A stretch of 15,326 nucleotides of DNA from an uncultured Treponema sp. (GTDB lineage: Bacteria > Spirochaetota > Spirochaetia > Treponematales > Treponemataceae): positions 1 through 15,326 of the forward strand of contig CAKZZK010000141.1 in the NCBI GenBank assembly GCA_937885235.1, in the 5' to 3' direction. The position numbers were made by a program, and so were the translations under genes. This document shows, in pieces, positions 1-7,359 of this stretch. Numbering within the stretch: the first letter of the stretch is position 1; each line of letters starts with the position of its first letter. The notes below the pieces were generated by a model. That model had not been told where the DNA came from. It saw only the letters and a program-made list of their open reading frames with translations, and made no database searches.

Positions 1-168
1 CATCAATTCATCGAGCCATCAGAATACAGCCAGGATGGACGAAATAGTGAAACCTGCCAGCTGATAGCAAGAAGTCTCGTCAGGGGAATGGGAATCCGCG
101 ACATACGAGCAACGGAGGCAGCTTCATTGCTGTATTTGCGGGCGACACACAAAAAGGGAAAGATATAC
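1..168 (+). pseudogene. possible IS1-like transposase fragment
   Basis: Reading frame 1 is open from the window edge and has no start of its own. Around positions 40-135 it encodes GRNSETCQLIARSL followed by VRGMGIRDI. This resembles the helix-turn-helix part of IS1 InsA-type proteins (pattern I-x3-h-x2-G-x-G-x-R-x-h, as in MNGVGCRATARI). The expected continuation of the helix-turn-helix is lost after RDI, and the frame then runs into AT-rich sequence that does not look coding. I therefore read it as a decayed or truncated transposase end, entering from outside the window. The match is short and made from memory, so it could be chance. It lies convergent to the gene ending at 209. Confidence 0.3.
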
Positions 169-208
169 ACAATTTCATTTACAGTATTTCCAAGACTTTA
201 TAAAATTT

Positions 209-811
209 TTATTTTTTACGTTTTAGCAAATAAATCCGATTTTTTCCTTTCTCCATTTCAAAATATCCGGCGCATTTTCTGCCATTAGGAATTCCCTCCT
301 TATCAAATCCAAATACAAAAGAGTCACTGGGACTGGAGAAATCATCAAAAGGCAGAGAATTTACAAATTTACTTAACCATTCAAATGCCAATAACATATC
401 AAGAATTGAAACTAATCTTCCTTCATAAATTTCATTAACGTATTTTACAGGCAGTCCTCCATAAAGCTCCGTATTTAACCGACTATAGATGCATTCATAA
501 CATATAAAATGGATATTATCGATTGATTCTATAAATGATGATTTCGTAAAAGATAAATTCTGTCTAACTCTTGCAATGCTAATAGAATTTCCTCCATGAG
601 TACAAATCTTTATTTGATAGTTAATTAATGGAAAATATTCAACCACTTCTACGTTTTGAATATCAGGGCAGTTTTGAATTATCTGCCTCTGCATCTGAGA
701 CACTCTGACATTTTCCAAATCCCTATTCAACCAGTAACCCTTTACAAAAGCAATACTTATTCCTCCTAAAATAGAAAATATAATACACACAGAAAAAATA
801 AACTTTCTCAT
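209..811 (-). CDS. unrecognised membrane-anchored protein
   Basis: This is a 200-residue protein that I do not recognise. The N-terminus has a short basic start (MRK) followed by a hydrophobic segment at about residues 4-24. That can be an uncleaved membrane anchor or signal peptide, with the rest outside the cytoplasm. The remainder is polar and contains five cysteines, including a CYEC pair near residues 103-106, and it ends in a lysine-rich tail. An AGAGGA Shine-Dalgarno sequence lies 7 nt before the ATG, which supports this start. The gene is AT-rich, like its surroundings and unlike the housekeeping genes further on. It directly follows an RHS remnant on the same strand, where immunity or accessory genes of polymorphic toxins are often found, but nothing in the sequence itself shows that role. 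Confidence 0.6.
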   Translation of the reverse strand: MRKFIFSVCIIFSILGGISIAFVKGYWLNRDLENVRVSQMQRQIIQNCPDIQNVEVVEYFPLINYQIKICTHGGNSISIARVRQNLSFTKSSFIESIDNIHFICYECIYSRLNTELYGGLPVKYVNEIYEGRLVSILDMLLAFEWLSKFVNSLPFDDFSSPSDSFVFGFDKEGIPNGRKCAGYFEMEKGKNRIYLLKRKK

Positions 812-834
812 ACACTATTCCTCTTTCGCAATAT

Positions 835-986
835 AGTAATATGGTCTCGCCAGAAGAAGTATACTTGTTCGTGCGGCTGCCGTCTGCGCCATAAACATAA
901 TCCACGGTGTACTGCGCATCCTCGCTCCTTATAAGCGGGTTACGGTCGTTCCACTTATGACTGTAAAACATGTATGTCAATCTCAT
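835..986 (-). pseudogene. remnant of RHS/YD-repeat protein
   Basis: The frame starting at 986 encodes HKWNDRNPLIRSEDAQYT, then VYGADGSRTNKYTSSGET. This is the YD-repeat pattern (W-N-x-R-N, Y-x-Y-G-x-D-G-x-R) seen in RHS proteins, including those of treponemes. Only about 45 residues remain, against well over a thousand in a full RHS protein. In-frame TGA lies two codons upstream of the ATG, so the piece is cut off from any larger upstream frame. After SSGET the similarity ends, although the frame stays open into the start of the next gene down to 723. The piece is visibly more GC-rich than the sequence on both sides. I infer a leftover of a recombined or deleted RHS gene, not a functional small protein. 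Confidence 0.6.
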
Positions 987-1015
987 TTTTCATAGAGAAT
1001 CTACTACTGTTGGTA

Positions 1016-1918
1016 TTATAAATCATTTCTATAACAATCACAGAACAGAGATTCTCTATCAGGCACTACCTGACAAGGATATGTAATACAGAATGATAGG
1101 CATGTATCATCGTACTTAGTTCCTGGATACACATCTGCAATAGTCACTCGCACATCATCTTCTTTATCCAGAAAAGAAATAGTTACTGTCTGAGGATTAG
1201 GCGTATCAAGTACGTCGAGGAGCCCTGTTTTTCCACTCTCTGTGCCTGTTACCTGTATCTTTTTGACACGGGCATTTTGTTTATACAGATAAGGTTTGCT
1301 ACACGATATATAGCCGTTCATAATCAAAAGATAAGGCATTCTCTTATTAGAATGCTTTATAGTAAACCCCTCTCCTATTCCAGAACCGGGAACACCCTCG
1401 ACCCATGGAGAAGCATCTTCTACAGAACATAAATTTTTTATCGGATAAGATTTTATCCGCTCCATTAAGAAAGATGAACAATCATAATATATTCTCCCCA
1501 TTCCTTCAAAAGAACGGGACCAATCATGAATAAACAATTCTGTTTTTTCACCTCCAATGGGAGTGGCATATCCGATAGCAAGATTTCTCGTTTCACCATC
1601 GCGGATTTCTGTCCCAGAAAGTAGCTGTATTGAATTATACAGGCTTGAATAATATGGCAGAGGGGCAGACGTTATAGCAACATAGGAAAGGCCATTCTGT
1701 TGATAAAGAGTATACGTGAAGTCGCTCGCATAGGGAGATATTTTTCCCTTTTCATCTATATATTCAGAAACAGTTGAGTACTTTCCCGTTCCATCATTGT
1801 GAAATTCAATAAACGTCAGTCCAATGCCGCCTATGTCGAATTTTCTATTAATTCCTTGACCTAATGATTGCATACAAAGACAAGAGGCAACTAAGAGTAT
1901 ACACGTTAATGCTCTCAT
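1016..1918 (-). CDS. exported protein with NADase-type glycan-binding domain
   Basis: This is a 300-residue exported protein. Residues 1-20 form a signal peptide. A lipobox-like VASC puts a possible lipidated cysteine at residue 13; cleavage as an ordinary secreted protein near residue 20 is the alternative. Residues 25-160 are not recognised. Residues about 163-280 carry the pattern of the discoidin-like domain annotated as NADase-type glycan-binding: WVEG (172-175), GIGE (180-183), NGY (201-203), then VYPGTKYDDTCLS (263-275). This domain is thought to bind carbohydrate; no NADase catalytic domain is visible. The C-terminal 25 residues have three further cysteines. An AGGAGA sequence 6 nt before the ATG supports the start. 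A lone TATAAT (minus strand, 1954-1959) could be its -10, without a convincing -35. Likely role: cell-surface binding or cell-envelope interaction; substrate unknown. Confidence 0.75.
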   Translation of the reverse strand: MRALTCILLVASCLCMQSLGQGINRKFDIGGIGLTFIEFHNDGTGKYSTVSEYIDEKGKISPYASDFTYTLYQQNGLSYVAITSAPLPYYSSLYNSIQLLSGTEIRDGETRNLAIGYATPIGGEKTELFIHDWSRSFEGMGRIYYDCSSFLMERIKSYPIKNLCSVEDASPWVEGVPGSGIGEGFTIKHSNKRMPYLLIMNGYISCSKPYLYKQNARVKKIQVTGTESGKTGLLDVLDTPNPQTVTISFLDKEDDVRVTIADVYPGTKYDDTCLSFCITYPCQVVPDRESLFCDCYRNDL

Positions 1919-2006
1919 TATTTATCTCCTGATAATAATCGCTGTTGAGGAGTATTATATTTCCCCGCTCCGCTCTGCAGACGCAGACTACCAGTCAAAT
2001 ATAACA

Positions 2007-3830
2007 CTACATCCTGTCCAAATAGGGAACAAGCACAAGGTCCATAGCGTTTTTGAGCACTGTGAGCGTGCAGGAAGCAAGCGCGAGGCGTGCTCCGGCA
2101 AGTTTTTCCTTACCGCTCTCTCCGGCAAGCGCGAGTATGGGGCAGTCGCGGTAGAAAGCGCTGAACGCCTTGCTCACATCGTAGAGGTAGGCGGCCATAA
2201 TGCTCGGGTCAAGCTCTTCGGCGGCCTTTGCCACAAGTTCCGGGAAACGCTGCAGGATCTTTACCAGCTCCCACTCGCTCGCATGGCTCAGCAGGGACAG
2301 GGCTTCCACACTGGAATCAGGCTTTACCCCCTGCTCAGCGGCCTTGCGCAGAATGGAGGCGATGCGGGCGCCCATATACTGGAGGTACGGTCCCGTGTTG
2401 CCCGTAAAGGACAGGCTTTCCTCCGGGTTGAACATCATATCCTTTACGGGAGCCACCTGCAAAAGGTAATAATGCAAAGCAGCGAGTGCCACCTTTTCTG
2501 CCACGGCATCGGCATCGTCAAGCACGTCGTCACGCCCACGCTCCTGAATTGCCTTAAGAGCATCGGCATGGAGGCTGTCGATGAGGTCATCGGCATCAAC
2601 CACCGTGCCTTCACGGCTCTTCATGCGCCCGCTCGGCAGATTCACCAGACCATAGCTCAGGTGATAAAGCTTTTCAGCCCAGTCATAGCCAAGCTTCCGT
2701 AATATATAGAAGAGAACCTTAAAGTGATAAATCTGCTCGCTCGCCACCACGTAGACCATCTGGTTGTACGGCCAGTCTTCATGGCGCTTAATGGCTGTGC
2801 CGATGTCCTGCGTGATGTAGACGGAGGTGCCGTCTTTGCGCAGGAGCACCTTGCTCTGGTCGTTGCCGTCCTTGTCCTTGCCCACCACACCCGTGATGTC
2901 TATGCGCACGGAACCGTCATCAGCCTTGAAGAAAATGCCCTGCTCCACCCCTTTCTGTATCAGCTCCCTGCCGAGCAGATAGGTTTCACTTTCAAAATAC
3001 AGCTTTTCAAAGCCCATACCCGTGCGGCGGTAGGTTTCTTCTACGCCAGCCAGAGTCCAATCGTTCATCTTCTGCCACAGGTCCCGCACCGCGGCATCTC
3101 CCTGTTCCCAGCGCACAAGCATATCTTCCGCCTGCTGGACGGCTTCGGGGTGCTCTTTTGAGTATTTGTCAAATTCCACGTAGCACTGCCCCACAAAATG
3201 GTCGCCCTTGATATGGAGCGATTCAGGTGTTTCCCCTTTGGCTTCGTGAAAAAGCTTGTAGGCAAGCATAGACTTACAGATATGCACACCGCGGTTGTTG
3301 ATGATATTGGTGCGGAATACCTCTGCGCCAGCCTTCTTGAGGATGCGGCTCACGCTTTCGCCAAGGGCATCATTGCGCATATGGCCAAGGTGCAGCGGCT
3401 TGTTGGTGTTCGGACTGGAATACTCAACCATCACCCTGCGTCCCGCAAGAGGTTTGTTCCCATCTTTGCCGAAAGAACCATAGTCGTCTCCCTGTTTGAG
3501 GATAGCATCGAGTATATCTACGACGGCGCTTGCCTTGTTTAAAGTCACATTCACATACGGACCGACGGCGGCAATGCTGCCAAGCTCCCCAGCCCCCGGC
3601 AGGGAAGCTGCAATGTCTGCAACGCCAAGGGCAATGGCGGGAGGAGCCATGCGGAATGCACGGGCGAAGGGGAACATCGGCACGCCGAAATCTCCCATCT
3701 CCGGCTTTGGCGGCAGCTCCACGCGCACGCTGCCCGCGCCCACATCATCGCCCGGCAAGGCTTTCTTTATTTTAAACTGCTTTATAGCTTCCGCAACAAT
3801 ATCGCGGAACTGATCTTTTTGGTCTGCCAT
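2007..3830 (-). CDS. argS: arginyl-tRNA synthetase
   Basis: This class I aminoacyl-tRNA synthetase charges tRNA-Arg with arginine in the cytoplasm. With the start chosen here it has 607 residues, in the normal size range. The N-terminal Add-1 domain is followed by the catalytic core with EYSSPNTNKPLHLGHMRND, whose HLGH is the HIGH motif (about residues 147-150). The KMSKS-equivalent loop is MKSREG (about 403-408). The C-terminal part is the helical DALR anticodon-binding domain, ending VPYLDRM. An in-frame ATG six codons upstream (3848) would give 613 residues. I prefer the ATG at 3830 because a good promoter lies between the two ATGs and predicts transcription starting at 3830, and because MADQKDQF is a natural start. 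Neither ATG has a usable Shine-Dalgarno sequence. The gene is probably monocistronic. Confidence 0.95.
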   Translation of the reverse strand: MADQKDQFRDIVAEAIKQFKIKKALPGDDVGAGSVRVELPPKPEMGDFGVPMFPFARAFRMAPPAIALGVADIAASLPGAGELGSIAAVGPYVNVTLNKASAVVDILDAILKQGDDYGSFGKDGNKPLAGRRVMVEYSSPNTNKPLHLGHMRNDALGESVSRILKKAGAEVFRTNIINNRGVHICKSMLAYKLFHEAKGETPESLHIKGDHFVGQCYVEFDKYSKEHPEAVQQAEDMLVRWEQGDAAVRDLWQKMNDWTLAGVEETYRRTGMGFEKLYFESETYLLGRELIQKGVEQGIFFKADDGSVRIDITGVVGKDKDGNDQSKVLLRKDGTSVYITQDIGTAIKRHEDWPYNQMVYVVASEQIYHFKVLFYILRKLGYDWAEKLYHLSYGLVNLPSGRMKSREGTVVDADDLIDSLHADALKAIQERGRDDVLDDADAVAEKVALAALHYYLLQVAPVKDMMFNPEESLSFTGNTGPYLQYMGARIASILRKAAEQGVKPDSSVEALSLLSHASEWELVKILQRFPELVAKAAEELDPSIMAAYLYDVSKAFSAFYRDCPILALAGESGKEKLAGARLALASCTLTVLKNAMDLVLVPYLDRM

Positions 3831-3836
3831 ACCCCC

Positions 3837-3865
3837 ATCATATAGCATTTCCGCATATATTGCAA
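3837..3865 (-). promoter_or_regulatory. sigma70-type promoter of argS
   Basis: On the minus strand TTGCAA (3860-3865) and TATGAT (3837-3842) are separated by exactly 17 bp. Only six bases (GGGGGT) lie between the -10 box and the ATG at 3830, so the predicted transcription start is the A of that ATG. The G run one base from the ATG is too close to act as a Shine-Dalgarno sequence. Confidence 0.6.
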
Positions 3866-3887
3866 TCGGCAGGGCTTAAGAACAAAA

Positions 3888-3917
3888 TGACCGCCCGCCT
3901 TTGCAGACGGACGGTCA
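3888..3917 (-). terminator. terminator of the sugar ABC operon
   Basis: TGACCGCCCG (3888-3897) and CGGACGGTCA (3908-3917) form a 10-bp stem with one mismatch and a 10-nt loop. On the minus strand it is followed by a T-rich run (ATTTTGTTCTT). It sits 35 bp beyond the stop of the second permease gene and before the argS promoter, so it separates the two transcription units. Confidence 0.65.
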
Positions 3918-3952
3918 AGGAGGAGGTTTTGTTTATATGCAAAGGCAGAGAA

Positions 3953-4795
3953 TCAGCCTTTTACAGCGCCTGCAGTTATTCCAGAATAGATTTGCTTCTG
4001 GCACAAAAGGAAGACGATAAGCGCGGGAATCAGGGAGATGATGACTCCGGCGCAAATAAGGTTGTAGCGGCTGCCCATCGGGCCGGTAAACGTATACAGC
4101 GAGATGGCTACAGTGCGGATTTTCTCTGACAGATAGAGGTTCGCCGCGTAATACTCGTTGTAAGTTCCCACGCCTTTGAGTATCATGCTCGTGATGATGG
4201 CCGGCTTGAGCAGCGGCAGAATGAGCCGCCAGTAAATGGTGAAATAGCTCGCCCCGTCCATAACGCCGCTTTCGTCCAGCGATGTGGGAATGTTTTCCAT
4301 AAACTGAATAAAGATATAAATCGTAATGACATCAGTTCCCATCATCATGATGATATAGCCATAGAGGTGGTTGATGAAGCCGATGTTCACCATTATCTTG
4401 TAGACCGCCACCTGCATGGCGACTCCCGGCAGCAATGTGGCAAAGAGGAAGAGCCGACGGATGAGTGCATTGCCGCGGAACTTAAAGCGGTTGAGCACGT
4501 AAGCAAGCTGCGAGCTGATGATGATGGAACCTGCAAGGACAAAGACTAGCACGATAAAGGAGTTGACAAACGCCATGCCCATGTGCGCCTTTGAAAATGC
4601 CTGCGCAAAATTAGAAAAGCTCCATGCTTTCGGCAGCATCATGACAGACGTGCTCTGGTACTCTTGGTCATTCTTGAACGCCGTAATCACGCAGGAAACG
4701 AGGGGGATGAGCGTCCAGAACGAAAAAAAGATGAGCGAAAAATACTTAAAACCCTGTGCGAGCACCGCAGCTGAAGAATAACGCTTTGCTCTCAT
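3953..4795 (-). CDS. carbohydrate ABC transporter permease (MalG type)
   Basis: This is a 280-residue inner-membrane permease of the CUT1 group of sugar importers. About six hydrophobic segments can be seen, the first at residues 17-37 and the last near 253-270. The cytoplasmic EAA loop that docks on the ATPase is present as ESGVMDGASYFTIYW followed by RLILPLLKPA (about residues 155-180), with the diagnostic D-G-A and L-P. The start overlaps the stop of the upstream permease gene in an ATGA arrangement (4 bp), so the two are probably translationally coupled; a GAGGA sequence also lies about 9 nt upstream. It is the last gene of its operon. The family (MalG-like, BPD_transp_1) is clear; the sugar is not. 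Confidence 0.92.
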   Translation of the reverse strand: MRAKRYSSAAVLAQGFKYFSLIFFSFWTLIPLVSCVITAFKNDQEYQSTSVMMLPKAWSFSNFAQAFSKAHMGMAFVNSFIVLVFVLAGSIIISSQLAYVLNRFKFRGNALIRRLFLFATLLPGVAMQVAVYKIMVNIGFINHLYGYIIMMMGTDVITIYIFIQFMENIPTSLDESGVMDGASYFTIYWRLILPLLKPAIITSMILKGVGTYNEYYAANLYLSEKIRTVAISLYTFTGPMGSRYNLICAGVIISLIPALIVFLLCQKQIYSGITAGAVKG

Positions 4796-5724
4796 AATAC
4801 ACCGTCCTCTGAGCTTCCCGTTCCCGCGTTGCGGAAAGCATATTTAAAGAAGAGTTTCTGCAAGACAGTTGCAATAAATATCAGGCAGAGCAGGAATACC
4901 GCCATGGCGGAGGCAAGTCCTACCTTCTGGCTTACGTGGGCTATTGAATCCATGATGATGAAATAAGTTCCCGTTCCGTTTGCACCCTTGGTGATGACGA
5001 AAGGCGGCTCGAATGCGCTCAGGGACCCCGTTATGGACAGGATGACGTTAAGCGTCACAATTGTCTTGATGCTCGGCAGGATTATGTGGAAGAACTGCTG
5101 CACCTTGTTCGCGCCGTCTATGTCCGCGGCTTCGTACAGCGAAGCATCCACCGACATTATTGCGCCGATGAACAGCACCATATTCTGCCCCAGATAGCGC
5201 CACACCGAGGTTCCCACAAGCATCACGTTGTTCAAGCCCTGCGTGCGGAGCCAGTACGGCAGCTTGTCCAGTGGAAAGCCTATCCAGCCAAGCACGGTGT
5301 CCAGAACATAGCCGTGGGTAAAGAAAAACTTAAAGATAAAGCCGATCGCAATGCCATTTATCATAAACGGGAAAAACATAATTCCCTTGAAGAGATTTCC
5401 GAATTTTGTTTTAAAGCTTAAAAGCGTCGCCAAAAAGAGCGCCAGCACCAGCTGGACGATGGAGCCGCCCATATAGTAAAGGCTCAGCTTGAGCGCGCCA
5501 AAAATATCACTCCGTGTAAATACATCCTTGTAATTCCGCAGTCCGACAAAGGTGCGGGAGCCGGTATACTTCATGTCATAGAAGCTGAAGCCAACCATTT
5601 CAGCAAAGGGGAGATACGTAAAGACAAACAGAAGGATCAGGGGGATGATGATGAACGCCCCGATAATTATCTTTTGCTGCCCTTCCTGGCTTTTCACATA
5701 TCCTGCCGTGCCTTTTTTCTTCAC
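4792..5724 (-). CDS. carbohydrate ABC transporter permease (MalF type)
   Basis: This is a 310-residue inner-membrane permease and the partner of the next gene. A basic N-terminus (MKKK) is followed by a first membrane segment at about residues 19-41, and five further hydrophobic stretches can be seen. The EAA loop reads YEAADIDGANKVQQFF then HIILPSIKT (about residues 198-222), a good match to MalF/UgpA-type permeases. It lacks the large periplasmic insertion of enterobacterial MalF, as is usual for non-enteric CUT1 systems. It starts with GTG; an AGGAG sequence at 7 nt spacing supports this start. It lies 79 bp after the binding-protein gene, with a stem-loop in that gap, and overlaps the downstream permease by 4 bp. 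No ATPase gene is in the cluster, so an ATPase from elsewhere in the genome probably serves it. Confidence 0.92.
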   Translation of the reverse strand: MKKKGTAGYVKSQEGQQKIIIGAFIIIPLILLFVFTYLPFAEMVGFSFYDMKYTGSRTFVGLRNYKDVFTRSDIFGALKLSLYYMGGSIVQLVLALFLATLLSFKTKFGNLFKGIMFFPFMINGIAIGFIFKFFFTHGYVLDTVLGWIGFPLDKLPYWLRTQGLNNVMLVGTSVWRYLGQNMVLFIGAIMSVDASLYEAADIDGANKVQQFFHIILPSIKTIVTLNVILSITGSLSAFEPPFVITKGANGTGTYFIIMDSIAHVSQKVGLASAMAVFLLCLIFIATVLQKLFFKYAFRNAGTGSSEDGVL

Positions 5725-5759
5725 TTTATTTCTCCTGAAAATAAATTAGCAAGGGGAAT

Positions 5760-5786
5760 GCAGCCCTGCCGCCGCAACAGGGCTGC
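5760..5786 (-). promoter_or_regulatory. intercistronic stem-loop in the ABC operon
   Basis: GCAGCCCTG (5760-5768) and CAGGGCTGC (5778-5786) form a perfect 9-bp GC-rich stem with a 9-nt loop. It lies just after the binding-protein gene and before the MalF-type gene. There is no T run after it on the minus strand, so it is not a standard terminator. By analogy with other importer operons it may protect the 3' end of the binding-protein mRNA or cause partial termination, so that more binding protein than permease is made. Confidence 0.6.
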
Positions 5787-5803
5787 CCGCAGACTAAAAA
5801 TCA

Positions 5804-7195
5804 CTATCTGACTTCTACGTTATTCCGTTTCTGTGCCTCTGACCATGCTTTGTTCCAAGATGCCATTATATCATCGAAGCTCATATCTTTGTTTGCCGCA
5901 TGCTCAATGATCTGCTGTACCTTGAGATTGCCGCCATTATTGATGTTAAGTTCTGAATCAGCGTCGAGCTTTGACTTCAGATCCTCTTCTCCCGCAGGGG
6001 AGGGATTGTCTGCAACAAAGTCAACACCGTTAAACGCAGCATACAGGGGCGGATAGTCAGTATTAGCAATGGCAATCGGAATACCGCCTTCGTTATAGGC
6101 AAAACCAGAACGCTCCGTCATCCATTTTACGAAAATCAGGGCAGCTTCCTTGTTCTTGCTTGAAGACTTCACGTTGATGCCGAAATTGTAGTCCGGTCCC
6201 GCGGAAGCATACTGCTTGCCATTCACCGTGATGGGGAATGCCATGTAGCCGATATCCTGCGGATTGGGACCTGCGTCCTGCATCTGGGTATATGCCCAAG
6301 AGCCGAGCACCATCGTTCCGATTTCTCCGCGGTTGATCATGCCTTTGCAGCCTTCCCAGTCGGTGGTTGTGTAGTCATTTTCAATCAGCCCTGCAGCAAC
6401 CGCATCATAGAGTATTTTGTAGACATTGTAAGGTCCAGTTCCGTTTCCGGGGTTGGCGAACGGAGCTTTGCTGTGGACAAGCGTATTGTTCATAAAATCA
6501 GCACTTCCCGTGGCAGAACCGCCGAGATACGCATCCCATGCGCCCATCGTCCAGCCTGCGGCATAGTTCGTATAGAGCGGGATTGCATCTGTATTCTGCT
6601 TTATCTTGCGCAGGGCAGCGATAAACTCGTCCGGCGTCTTCGGCAGGGTCGTGATACCCGCTTTCTGGAAGACCTTCTTGTTGTACAGCACACCTTGGGC
6701 ATTTCCTGTAGACGGAATGCCGTAGACCTGATTGCCGTACACCCACTGGTCTACGAAGCGAGTAGTTTTTGACAGCTCATCGAGCGAGCCATAAGACATA
6801 AAATAAGTGCTCAAATCCTTTTTGTCAACAGCGGGAATCATCATGATGTCTCCCCAGCCGCCGCCACCCGTCAGCCTGAGCAGGGCAGTTGAAGCATAGT
6901 CCGTAATTCCCTCTATCTCAACCTTGATGTTCGGGTAGAGCTTGTTGAATTCAGCCAGATAGGCATTCCAGCTTGTTCCAGAATAGTCATCCTGCTTCAT
7001 ATCAGTCCTGTGCGTAAGCAGCTTGATGGTCGCCGACAAATCTGTATCGGTGCTGCCAAGCTGTATGCTCGAATAGGAAACACTCACTGTCCCAGTATCC
7101 GCACCGGAAGATTCCTTCTTTCCCCCGCACGCGCTGAGGGAGAACAGCGCCGATGCTGCCATTGCAACAAAAGTAAACTTTGATAAAACCTTCAT
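5804..7195 (-). CDS. extracellular sugar-binding lipoprotein
   Basis: This is a 463-residue solute-binding protein of the SBP_bac_1 family, the substrate-capturing component of the importer encoded by the next two genes. The signal peptide ends in a lipobox LSAC, with the lipidated cysteine at residue 23, followed by a Gly/Lys/Ser-rich tether. Typical family features are an early segment predicting a strand and helix (about residues 58-108, with EFNKLYPNIKVEIEG), LPKTPDEFIAAL (about 180-190), a repeated Gly-rich ligand-cleft region, and an aromatic-rich C-terminal half with FVKWMTE. An AGGAGG sequence 5 nt before the ATG and an upstream promoter support the start. The order binding protein, MalF-type, MalG-type is canonical. 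The ligand is probably a sugar or oligosaccharide, but nothing identifies it. Confidence 0.92.
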   Translation of the reverse strand: MKVLSKFTFVAMAASALFSLSACGGKKESSGADTGTVSVSYSSIQLGSTDTDLSATIKLLTHRTDMKQDDYSGTSWNAYLAEFNKLYPNIKVEIEGITDYASTALLRLTGGGGWGDIMMIPAVDKKDLSTYFMSYGSLDELSKTTRFVDQWVYGNQVYGIPSTGNAQGVLYNKKVFQKAGITTLPKTPDEFIAALRKIKQNTDAIPLYTNYAAGWTMGAWDAYLGGSATGSADFMNNTLVHSKAPFANPGNGTGPYNVYKILYDAVAAGLIENDYTTTDWEGCKGMINRGEIGTMVLGSWAYTQMQDAGPNPQDIGYMAFPITVNGKQYASAGPDYNFGINVKSSSKNKEAALIFVKWMTERSGFAYNEGGIPIAIANTDYPPLYAAFNGVDFVADNPSPAGEEDLKSKLDADSELNINNGGNLKVQQIIEHAANKDMSFDDIMASWNKAWSEAQKRNNVEVR

Positions 7196-7224
7196 AAAAT
7201 CCTCCTAAAAACTTTTATAGTTTA

Positions 7225-7252
7225 ATCATAGCATATTTTTTAACTAAGTCAA
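7225..7252 (-). promoter_or_regulatory. promoter of the sugar ABC operon
   Basis: On the minus strand TTGACT (7247-7252) and TATGAT (7225-7230) are 16 bp apart, and the -10 is preceded by TGC, giving an extended -10. The predicted start is near 7218, giving a leader of about 22 nt that contains the AGGAGG Shine-Dalgarno sequence. The spacer and flanks are very AT-rich. No clear operator repeat is visible. Confidence 0.6.
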
Positions 7253-7312
7253 AATATTTTTCTTTATTATTTTATTTTTTAAGTAAAAAAATTAGATATA
7301 TAAAACAGGTAT

Positions 7313-7341
7313 AAAAAAAGCACCACCGAAAATGGTGATGC
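7313..7341 (-). terminator. terminator of the tRNA-Val gene
   Basis: Read on the minus strand, GCATCACC, a 6-nt loop and GGTGGTGC form an 8-bp stem (7320-7341) with one mismatch. Seven T residues follow directly (7313-7319). It lies about 19 bp after the tRNA 3' end and is a standard factor-independent terminator. Confidence 0.75.
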
Positions 7342-7359
7342 TTTCTGTTGCTAAAACGA

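Noticed and set aside
723..986. The 87-residue frame as a functional small protein
   Set aside because: Its N-terminal half is an RHS fragment and its C-terminal half runs out of frame through the start signals and anchor codons of the next gene.
2283..3161. Several 77-145 residue frames over argS
   Set aside because: They overlap a conserved essential gene along its length and show no domain or start signal of their own.
3828..3848. ATG at 3848 as the argS start (613 residues)
   Set aside because: It has no Shine-Dalgarno sequence, and the predicted -10 box of argS lies between this ATG and the one at 3830; the shorter form starts like a normal ArgS. It remains possible if transcription starts further upstream.
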